Shown here: piece by piece, positions 17,682-24,133 of the stretch | Layout of the letters: each line of letters begins with the position of its first letter | Position numbering within the stretch: position 1 is the first letter of the stretch | NCBI GenBank assembly: GCA_027001895.1 | Contig: JALTLP010000067.1 | Span: 1 to 24,133, forward strand | From: Chromatiales bacterium | Lineage (GTDB): Bacteria; Pseudomonadota; Gammaproteobacteria; UBA6429; Thiohalophilaceae | Length of the DNA: 24,133 nucleotides | Direction of reading: 5' to 3' | Translations under genes and position numbers: made by a program | Notes under the pieces: model-generated | Database searches by the model: none | What the model was told of the DNA's origin: nothing | What the model saw: only the letters and a program-made list of their open reading frames with translations

Positions 17682-19940
17682 ATGAACGATTCGTTACCAG
17701 AAGCTTCAACTCCGTGGCGTCAGCGCTGGATAACCGGCCCCATTTTCAAACTCTTTAAGCGCGTAACGCCAAGAATGTCCCAGACCGAACGGGAAGCATT
17801 AGAAGCGGGCAACGTCTGGTGGGATGGCGAATTATTCAGTGGCCGTCCTAAATGGAACCGTCTGCGAAAACTCCCCGCTCCCGTTTTATCCAATGAAGAA
17901 CAGGCCTTTATAGATGGCCCGGTTGAAAAATTCTGCAGCATGATCGATGACTGGAAAGTCACGCATGAAGACTTCGATTTACCAGCACAAGCATGGCAGT
18001 TTCTTAAAGAGAATGGTTTCTTCAGTATGATCATTCCAAAACAGTACGGCGGCCTGGAATTCTCAGCTTTTGCTCATTCCGAAGTCGTAATGAAGATATC
18101 CACTCGTAGTGTTTCAGCAGCAGTCACGGTCATGGTGCCAAATTCGCTGGGGCCGGGTAAATTATTACTGGAATATGGAACAGAAAAACAAAAAGATTAT
18201 TATCTGCCACGACTGGCAAAAGGCCAGGAAATTCCCTGTTTTGCCTTAACCAGTCCACATGCCGGTAGTGATGCTGGTGCAATTCCCGATTACGGCATCG
18301 TTTGCAGACAGGACTTTGCTGGCGAAAAAAATGTTCTCGGCATGAAGGTTAGCTGGAATAAACGTTATATTACACTCGGCCCGGTTGCTACTTTGCTTGG
18401 CCTTGCATTTAAACTTTATGATCCGGATCATTTACTCGGTGATACCGAAGATCTCGGCATTACACTTGCGTTAATTCCAACCGATACCCCTGGTGTTAAT
18501 ATCGGACGTCGTCATTTACCACTTAACATCATGTTTATGAACGGGCCTAATAGCGGTAAAGATGTGTTTATGCCGCTCGACTGGATAATCGGCGGTCAGG
18601 ATCGTATAGGCCAGGGCTGGCGAATGCTGGTTGAGTGTTTAACCGATGGCCGGGCTATCTCCTTACCGGCATTAAGTGTTGGCGCCGGTAAAATGGCTTC
18701 AAGAAGCATAGGTGCCTACTCCCGAATACGCCGCCAGTTTAAACTGCCTATCGGCAAATTTGAAGGCATCGAAGAAGCGCTTGCGCGTATCGGCGGCTAT
18801 ACGTACATGATGAATGCCGCAAGGGTTATGACACTCGGTGCACTTGACCGTGGTGAGAAACCTTCTGTTATTTCTGCTATCGTTAAGTATCACTTAACTG
18901 AAGGAATGCGTAAAATTGTCAACGACGCAATGGATATTCAGGGAGGCGCAGGCATCTGTCTTGGTCCACGCAATATAATGGGCCGTGTTTATCAGGCTGT
19001 GCCAATCAGTATAACTGTTGAAGGTGCAAATATTCTGACCCGGACGATGATTATTTTTGGCCAGGGAGCTATTCGTTCTCACCCATATATCTTCAAAGAA
19101 CTTGAAGCAATGGGCAATGAAAACCCGGAAGAATCACTGGACGACTTTGATCGCGCTTTATCTGGACATATCCGGTTCTTTATAACAAATATGTTCCGCA
19201 GTTTTTTTCATGCCATCACTTCATCTGTATTTGTAACTGTACTTGGGAAACGCCCCGTTAGACGCTACCATCAGCATCTAACCCGCCTTAGCGCTGCCTT
19301 TGCATTGATGACTGATATTTCACTGATGACATTAGGTGGCAACTTAAAACGTAAAGAAAAACTTTCTGGCCGTCTTGGTGATGTACTTAGTTACCTGTAT
19401 TTAGCCTCGGCCTCGTTAAAACATTTTGAAGATCAGGGCAGACCAAAAGAGGATCTTGCCTTTATTAACTGGGTATCTCAACATTGTATGTATAAAGCCC
19501 AAAACGCGCTTCACGGTCTTTTACAAAACTTGCCCAACCGACCTGTTGCCTGGCTGGCACGCCTGATTATCTTTCCAATGGGCAGACATTTTTCCCCACC
19601 AAATGATAAACTCGGCCATAAAGTTGCCAGTATATTGATAACCCCATCAGAGTCACGTGATCGTTTAACAAGCGGAATTTATATTCCTGATAATGACAGT
19701 GATACATTAGGCAAACTTGAAAAAGGCTTCGACAAGGTTATTATTGCTGACCATGCAGAGAAAAAACTCTATCGTGGACTAAAAGGCTACAAACCGGACT
19801 ATAATGGACTTGAAGACTTAATCAAACAGGGGCTTGAAAGAAACATCATTACAGAAGATGATGCCAGGCTGATACGAGAAGCGGATGAAGCCAGAACAGA
19901 TATAATCCAGGTGGACGATTTTGCTAAAGACTTTAACTAG
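17682..19940 (+). CDS. fadE: FadE-type acyl-CoA dehydrogenase
   Basis: This enzyme catalyses the first step of beta-oxidation, acyl-CoA to trans-2-enoyl-CoA, using FAD. The 752-residue product is of the long FadE type, not the roughly 390-residue classical dehydrogenase. The flavin and substrate region shows FALTSPHAGSDAGAIPDYG (187-205). The C-terminal dehydrogenase core has DAMDIQGGAGICLGPRN (415-431) and SITVEGANILTRTMIIFGQG (443-462), where Glu447 fits the catalytic base. A long helical C-terminal extension follows, ending in a segment near 660-750 typical of this family. The frame extends upstream to a TTG at 17667; the ATG at 17682 is chosen because AAAGGA lies 5 bases before it. It is the first gene of the beta-oxidation operon and probably peripheral to the inner membrane. 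Confidence 0.95.
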   Translation: MNDSLPEASTPWRQRWITGPIFKLFKRVTPRMSQTEREALEAGNVWWDGELFSGRPKWNRLRKLPAPVLSNEEQAFIDGPVEKFCSMIDDWKVTHEDFDLPAQAWQFLKENGFFSMIIPKQYGGLEFSAFAHSEVVMKISTRSVSAAVTVMVPNSLGPGKLLLEYGTEKQKDYYLPRLAKGQEIPCFALTSPHAGSDAGAIPDYGIVCRQDFAGEKNVLGMKVSWNKRYITLGPVATLLGLAFKLYDPDHLLGDTEDLGITLALIPTDTPGVNIGRRHLPLNIMFMNGPNSGKDVFMPLDWIIGGQDRIGQGWRMLVECLTDGRAISLPALSVGAGKMASRSIGAYSRIRRQFKLPIGKFEGIEEALARIGGYTYMMNAARVMTLGALDRGEKPSVISAIVKYHLTEGMRKIVNDAMDIQGGAGICLGPRNIMGRVYQAVPISITVEGANILTRTMIIFGQGAIRSHPYIFKELEAMGNENPEESLDDFDRALSGHIRFFITNMFRSFFHAITSSVFVTVLGKRPVRRYHQHLTRLSAAFALMTDISLMTLGGNLKRKEKLSGRLGDVLSYLYLASASLKHFEDQGRPKEDLAFINWVSQHCMYKAQNALHGLLQNLPNRPVAWLARLIIFPMGRHFSPPNDKLGHKVASILITPSESRDRLTSGIYIPDNDSDTLGKLEKGFDKVIIADHAEKKLYRGLKGYKPDYNGLEDLIKQGLERNIITEDDARLIREADEARTDIIQVDDFAKDFN

Positions 19941-19962
19941 TTTTTAGAATATGGAGAACAAG

Positions 19963-21336
19963 GTGGCAGAAACAAAAAAAACAACCAGAAAAAAAACAAG
20001 CCGTAAGAAAACAGCAAGTTCCAAAACTAAAGCGTCGAAACCAAAAAGCTGGTACGGACGACGCGCTGTTTATATTGTTGATGGTGCTCGCACACCACAA
20101 CTTAAAGCACGTGGAAAACAGGGGCCTTTCTCAGCAGCCGACCTTGCTGTGGGTTGTGCACGACCACTCCTTGCCCGGCAAAATTTCGACCCAACAGCCA
20201 TAGACGAAGTTATTATGGGTTGTGTTATGCCCAGTGCAGATGAAGCCAATATTGCTCGCATACTCGGCTTAAGACTCAACTGCGGTAAAGATGTGCCTGC
20301 CTACACAGTACAACGCAATTGTGCATCCGGTATGCAGGCGCTGGATAATGCCGCACAGTCCATCGCAATGCGCCGTTCCGAACTGGTACTTGCCGGTGGT
20401 GTAGAGTCAATGAGCCGCGCACCTGTCTTGCTTAATAACCATATGGTTAACTGGCTGGGACAATGGATGCAAAGCAAAACATTTACCCAGAAAATAAAAA
20501 CCATTGGCACATTACGTCCAAAATTCTTTGCTCCAATTATCGGCTTATTACGTGGCTTATCCGATCCGGTCAACGGCTTGTCAATGGGACAAACAGCCGA
20601 AATAATTGCAGATCGTTTTAATATAACCAGAGAAATGATGGACAGTTATGCGGTGCAAAGTCATCAACGACTGGCAAGCGCCCAGGACAATAATTTTCTT
20701 TCTGAAATTGAAACCATATATGACACTAAAGGTAATTTTTACGACCATGATGATGGCGTTCGACGTGATTCCGATATGAATTCACTGGCAAAACTAAAAC
20801 CTGTTTTTGATCGACCGTTTGGTAGTGTTACCGCGGGCAATAGCGCACAGATTACAGATGGTGCCTCTGTCCTGTTACTTGCAAGCGAAAAAGCACTGAA
20901 AGATTACAACCTGACGCCCATCGCTCAAATACTGGATTGTGAATGGGCCGGTCTTGAACCGGCACAAATGGGTCTTGGACCGGCTCACGCCATTCCACCT
21001 GTTTTAAAACGAAATAAATACAGTCTGTCAGACATAGACTACTTCGAAATAAACGAAGCTTTTGCCGCTCAGGTACTTTCTTGCCTGGCAGCATGGCAGG
21101 ACGAACAGTATTGTAAAGAAGAATTAAATCTGGATGGTCCCCTTGGCGAACTTGATATGAATAAACTGAACATTGATGGGGGGGGGGTCAGTATTGGGCA
21201 CCCAGTCGGTGCAAGTGGTGCCCGTATCGTACTTCACCTTATGCGAATACTGGAAAGAACCAATAGCAAACGTGGTATCGCCAGTTTATGTATTGGCGGT
21301 GGTCAGGGTGGCGCTATGATGATTGAAAGAGTTTAG
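19963..21336 (+). CDS. fadI: FadI-like acetyl-CoA C-acyltransferase (thiolase)
   Basis: Thiolase performs the last step of beta-oxidation, cleaving 3-ketoacyl-CoA with CoA to release acetyl-CoA. All active-site elements are intact, numbered from the GTG start: nucleophile Cys120 in RNCASGMQA, NEAFAAQ at 364-370, His413 in GHPVGASGAR, and Cys443 in CIGGGQGG. The sequence resembles FadI more than FadA. An in-frame ATG lies upstream at 19951, but it has no ribosome binding site, whereas GGAG stands 6 bases before the GTG at 19963; I therefore prefer the GTG. Residues 1-28 form a Lys/Thr/Ser-rich tail of KKTTRKK-type repeats, absent from typical thiolases. A run of ten G bases (21178-21187) encodes three glycines just before the active-site histidine loop. 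Confidence 0.93.
   Translation: MAETKKTTRKKTSRKKTASSKTKASKPKSWYGRRAVYIVDGARTPQLKARGKQGPFSAADLAVGCARPLLARQNFDPTAIDEVIMGCVMPSADEANIARILGLRLNCGKDVPAYTVQRNCASGMQALDNAAQSIAMRRSELVLAGGVESMSRAPVLLNNHMVNWLGQWMQSKTFTQKIKTIGTLRPKFFAPIIGLLRGLSDPVNGLSMGQTAEIIADRFNITREMMDSYAVQSHQRLASAQDNNFLSEIETIYDTKGNFYDHDDGVRRDSDMNSLAKLKPVFDRPFGSVTAGNSAQITDGASVLLLASEKALKDYNLTPIAQILDCEWAGLEPAQMGLGPAHAIPPVLKRNKYSLSDIDYFEINEAFAAQVLSCLAAWQDEQYCKEELNLDGPLGELDMNKLNIDGGGVSIGHPVGASGARIVLHLMRILERTNSKRGIASLCIGGGQGGAMMIERV
21178..21187 (+). repeat. Homopolymer run of ten G within the thiolase gene
   Basis: Ten consecutive G bases encode Gly-Gly-Gly plus the first base of Val in the segment NIDGGGVSIGHPVG. The frame is intact on both sides, since His413 and Cys443 follow correctly. 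A run this long in a coding gene is a slippage-prone tract. Confidence 0.95.
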
Positions 21337-21345
21337 GAGATAGTT

Positions 21346-23385
21346 GTGTCTGCAAACTATAAAAATATAAAAACTGAAACTGATGATGAAGGCATTGTCT
21401 GGATTCACCTTGATAAAGCTGACAGCAGTACCAACATATTATCGGCTGATCTGATGGATGAACTTGAACAGGAACTTACTAACCTCAATAATAAACCACC
21501 ACGCGCTGTTATATTTTTATCTGACAAGAAAAATGGATTTATTGCTGGCGCTGATATCAATGAATTTACCCGGCTCGAAACAGAACATGTTGCCTTAACG
21601 GTTATCCAACGTGGTCAACGTGTTATGAACATGATCGAACGCATGCCCTGCCCGACCGTTGCCCTGATTCATGGTTTCTGTCTTGGCGGCGGTTTCGAAC
21701 TGGCACTGGCCTGTCGATACCGGATTGCAGACAACGATACAAAAACAAAAATTGGCCTACCCGAAATAAAACTCGGAATTCACCCCGGCTTTGGTGGCGC
21801 AGTACGAAGCATAAGAACGGCAGGGCCGATAAATGCCATGAACATGATGTTAACAGGCCGTACATTTTCAGCAAAAGCAGCAAAAAAAATGGGGCTGCTC
21901 CATTATGCAATACCGAAAAGACATCTTATGACAGCCGCTCGAAGTGTCATTAAAAAACCACCCACCGAGCCCAAAATTGCCTGGTGGGCAAAACTTGCTA
22001 ACAACAGATATGCCCGCCCCCTCGTTAAAAAAGTGCTGATTAAACAGGTGTCTAAAAAAGCCATACGGGCACATTACCCGGCTCCTTATGCGCTAATTGA
22101 TATATGGGAACGTTATGCAGATGATGAGCAAAGATTCATGGAAGAAGAAGCTATCTCAGTTTCACAGCTTATCCTGACGAAAACAGCCCAAAATCTTGTT
22201 CGCGTATTTGGCTTGCAGGAAAAAATGAAAGCTTACAGCAAAATTAAAGACTACAACCCGAAACATATCCATGTTATCGGCGGTGGTGTCATGGGTGGTG
22301 ATATTGCTGCCTGGTGTGCTCTGCAAGGTTTTTCTGTCACTATCCAGGACAAGGAACAAAAAACACTTGCCGGGGTAATGAAGCGGGCCTACTCACTTTA
22401 TAAAAAGAAACTGAAAAAACGTCTGTTAATTACCGAAGCAATGGATCGGTTGGTACCAGACATAAAAGGCAATGGACTTAAACAGGCTGATGTCGTTATT
22501 GAAGCAATTTTTGAAGATGCCGAAGTAAAAAGCAACCTGTTCCGTGAAATAGAACCACAATTAAAACCTGATACTATCATTGCGACAAACACATCAAGCA
22601 TTCCACTTGAACAGCTTGCACCTGCGCTTAAAGATTCATCCCGACTGGTAGGACTGCATTTCTTTAACCCGGTAGCAAAGATGCCACTGGTTGAAATTGT
22701 TTGTGGCAAATCAACCAGTGAACAAACAATGCAACGGGCTGCAAATATTACTAAAACCATTCGCCGCTTACCATTGCCTGTAAGCAGTAGTCCCGGCTTT
22801 CTGGTTAACCGGATTTTAATGCCCTATCTAATGGAAGCCGTTGTGCTTGCAGAAGAAGGTGTTCCTTTAAAAGCCATTGATAAAGCAGCAACCGAATTTG
22901 GTATGCCAATGGGCCCCATAGAACTTGCCGATACTGTTGGCCTGGATATTTGCCTGAAAGTTGCAGAGAACCTTTCACAGCAGATGGATATCGGTGTGCC
23001 AGAGCGTTTACGTAACCTTGTTAACAATAAAAATCTTGGCAAAAAAACCGGTCGTGGTTTTTATACCTTTAAAAAAGGTAAGCCCGTAAAGCCTGATTTG
23101 AGCAAAGATTATACTCCACCTACCGATCTGCCAGACCGGCTTATACTGCGACTATTAAATGAAGCTGTCGCCTGCCTGCGTGATGGTGTTGTTGATTCCA
23201 TCGATATGGTCGATGCGGGTGTTATTTTTGGCACAGGCTTCGCTCCATTTCGAGGCGGTCCGATGACCTATGCTAATAGCCGAGGTATCGAACAACTGGT
23301 TAAATTACTTGAAAACCTTGATAGTCGTTATGGTAATCGCTTTAAACCTGATATAGGATGGCAGGAACTACTAAAAACAGAATAA
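21346..23385 (+). CDS. fadJ: FadJ-like enoyl-CoA hydratase/3-hydroxyacyl-CoA dehydrogenase
   Basis: This two-domain enzyme performs the middle beta-oxidation steps: hydration of trans-2-enoyl-CoA, then NAD-dependent oxidation to 3-ketoacyl-CoA. The hydratase domain (about 1-190) has the oxyanion segment IAGADINEF (66-74). Its catalytic glutamates are Glu118 in GGGFELALACRYRIA and Glu140 in GLPEIKLGIHPGFGG. The dehydrogenase domain has an NAD-binding fold GGGVMGGDIA (312-321), catalytic His438 in GLHFFNPVAKMPLVEIV, Glu450, and a C-terminal dimerisation domain (about 484-679). At 679 residues it is shorter than E. coli FadJ (about 714). The GTG start has TAGGAGA 5 bases upstream. It would work with the thiolase in a trifunctional complex, as FadJ and FadI do. 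Confidence 0.94.
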   Translation: MSANYKNIKTETDDEGIVWIHLDKADSSTNILSADLMDELEQELTNLNNKPPRAVIFLSDKKNGFIAGADINEFTRLETEHVALTVIQRGQRVMNMIERMPCPTVALIHGFCLGGGFELALACRYRIADNDTKTKIGLPEIKLGIHPGFGGAVRSIRTAGPINAMNMMLTGRTFSAKAAKKMGLLHYAIPKRHLMTAARSVIKKPPTEPKIAWWAKLANNRYARPLVKKVLIKQVSKKAIRAHYPAPYALIDIWERYADDEQRFMEEEAISVSQLILTKTAQNLVRVFGLQEKMKAYSKIKDYNPKHIHVIGGGVMGGDIAAWCALQGFSVTIQDKEQKTLAGVMKRAYSLYKKKLKKRLLITEAMDRLVPDIKGNGLKQADVVIEAIFEDAEVKSNLFREIEPQLKPDTIIATNTSSIPLEQLAPALKDSSRLVGLHFFNPVAKMPLVEIVCGKSTSEQTMQRAANITKTIRRLPLPVSSSPGFLVNRILMPYLMEAVVLAEEGVPLKAIDKAATEFGMPMGPIELADTVGLDICLKVAENLSQQMDIGVPERLRNLVNNKNLGKKTGRGFYTFKKGKPVKPDLSKDYTPPTDLPDRLILRLLNEAVACLRDGVVDSIDMVDAGVIFGTGFAPFRGGPMTYANSRGIEQLVKLLENLDSRYGNRFKPDIGWQELLKTE

Positions 23386-23395
23386 TAATATTACC

Positions 23396-24133
23396 ATGTC
23401 CCAATTAACAGATCTGATACATCCAGATGTTGCAATACACTTGCCAGGTCTTTTCCAGGAGCGGGTCAAACGCTCTGCCAGTAAAATTGCATACCGTTAC
23501 TTTGATAAAACCAGTTACCAATGGCAACACTATACCTGGCAAAATGTGCAATCCAGAGTTGCGGCTATTCAGCAGGCATTAACTAACATTAACCTCCAGG
23601 CCGGCCAGTCGGTTGGCATAATGTCTGGCAACTGTCCGGAATGGATGATGTTCGAACAGGCTGCGCTTGGCCTTGGCCTGATTGTTGTCCCCCTTTATCC
23701 AAACGATAGAGCAGATAATGTTTCTTATATCGTTAATGATGCCGCTATACAGGTTATCCTGGTCGCCGGTTCCGACCAATGTTGTATTCTTGAATCAATA
23801 AAAGATTCCACGCCATCTCTTAAATTAATATTAAGCCTTAAACAACATAACCTTGAACACGACAGAATTCTTGATTTTAATAACTGGATTAATGATTTCA
23901 AAGATGCACAATACAGTTGTACCAGCATTGAACCTGACAGCCTTGCCTCTATTGTATATACCTCAGGGACAACCGGACGCCCAAAGGGGGTTATGCTTTC
24001 TCACAATAACATTCTGCAAAATGCTTACAGTGCAAGCCAGTGCGAAAGCTTTTTACCCAGCGATATATTTTTATCTTTTCTCCCCCTGTCACATATGTTC
24101 GAGCGCACAGCGGGTTACTATATGCCAATGTTA
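23396..24133 (+). CDS. Long-chain acyl-CoA synthetase (AMP-binding), 3' end outside window
   Basis: Only the first 246 codons are present; the frame is open to the right edge. The product would activate fatty acids to acyl-CoA using ATP and CoA through an acyl-adenylate. The adenylate-forming signature YTSGTTGRPKGVMLSH lies at residues 188-203, and a second conserved element, LPLSHMFERTAGYY, follows at 229-242. The latter is typical of the FAA1-type (COG1022) long-chain synthetases, so this is probably not an E. coli-type FadD orthologue in the strict sense. No strong ribosome binding site precedes the ATG. The gene follows fadJ by 10 bases, which argues for one operon with the cycle enzymes. 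Confidence 0.9.
   Translation, partial: MSQLTDLIHPDVAIHLPGLFQERVKRSASKIAYRYFDKTSYQWQHYTWQNVQSRVAAIQQALTNINLQAGQSVGIMSGNCPEWMMFEQAALGLGLIVVPLYPNDRADNVSYIVNDAAIQVILVAGSDQCCILESIKDSTPSLKLILSLKQHNLEHDRILDFNNWINDFKDAQYSCTSIEPDSLASIVYTSGTTGRPKGVMLSHNNILQNAYSASQCESFLPSDIFLSFLPLSHMFERTAGYYMPML

Noticed and set aside
1..24133. CRISPR arrays, tRNA/rRNA genes, insertion sequences, integrases, attachment sites
   Set aside because: No regularly spaced repeats, cloverleaf-like sequences, transposase motifs or terminal inverted repeats were seen. The window looks like a stable chromosomal segment.

Overview
The window reads as chromosomal DNA of a gammaproteobacterium, probably aquatic. This is inferred from its moderately AT-rich composition, the combination of FadE-, FadI- and FadJ-type fatty acid oxidation enzymes, and a proteobacterial type VI secretion system (T6SS) with an ImpC/ImpD-like pair of sheath genes. 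No ribosomal or other taxonomic marker is present, so no genus is claimed.

Layout. (1) Positions 1-1215, minus strand: the N-terminal 405 codons of a TagH/Fha-type FHA-domain T6SS protein that runs off the left edge. (2) Positions 1216-1531: a divergent control region with one promoter candidate facing each way and a shared leader motif. (3) Positions 1532-12400, plus strand: a tightly packed T6SS operon, tssA-tssB-tssC-tssC2(impD-like)-tssE-tssF-tssG-tssH(clpV). It encodes the sheath, much of the baseplate, the TssA assembly factor and the ATPase that recycles contracted sheath. A strong hairpin lies between the two tssC-type genes. Hcp, VgrG, PAAR, TssJ/K/L/M and TagJ are not in the window and may lie left of tagH. 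(4) Positions 12454-17534, plus strand: four coupled genes for envelope proteins of unknown role. They are a secreted TPR protein, a 930-residue TPR lipoprotein, a 210-residue TPR lipoprotein and a 91-residue exported protein. This is the least explained part of the window. (5) Positions 17682-24133, plus strand: a fatty acid beta-oxidation operon, fadE - fadI-like thiolase - fadJ-like multifunctional enzyme - long-chain acyl-CoA synthetase (cut by the right edge).

How the genes work together. In region 3, TssB and one or both TssC proteins form the contractile sheath on a TssE/F/G-containing baseplate. TssA guides assembly, ClpV disassembles the spent sheath, and TagH probably takes part in post-translational control. 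In region 5, the synthetase activates fatty acids. FadE makes the enoyl-CoA, the FadJ-like enzyme hydrates and oxidises it, and the thiolase releases acetyl-CoA, so one operon covers activation and a full cycle. Nothing in the sequence links the two processes functionally. The TPR module could be a T6SS accessory, but it could equally be an independent envelope apparatus.
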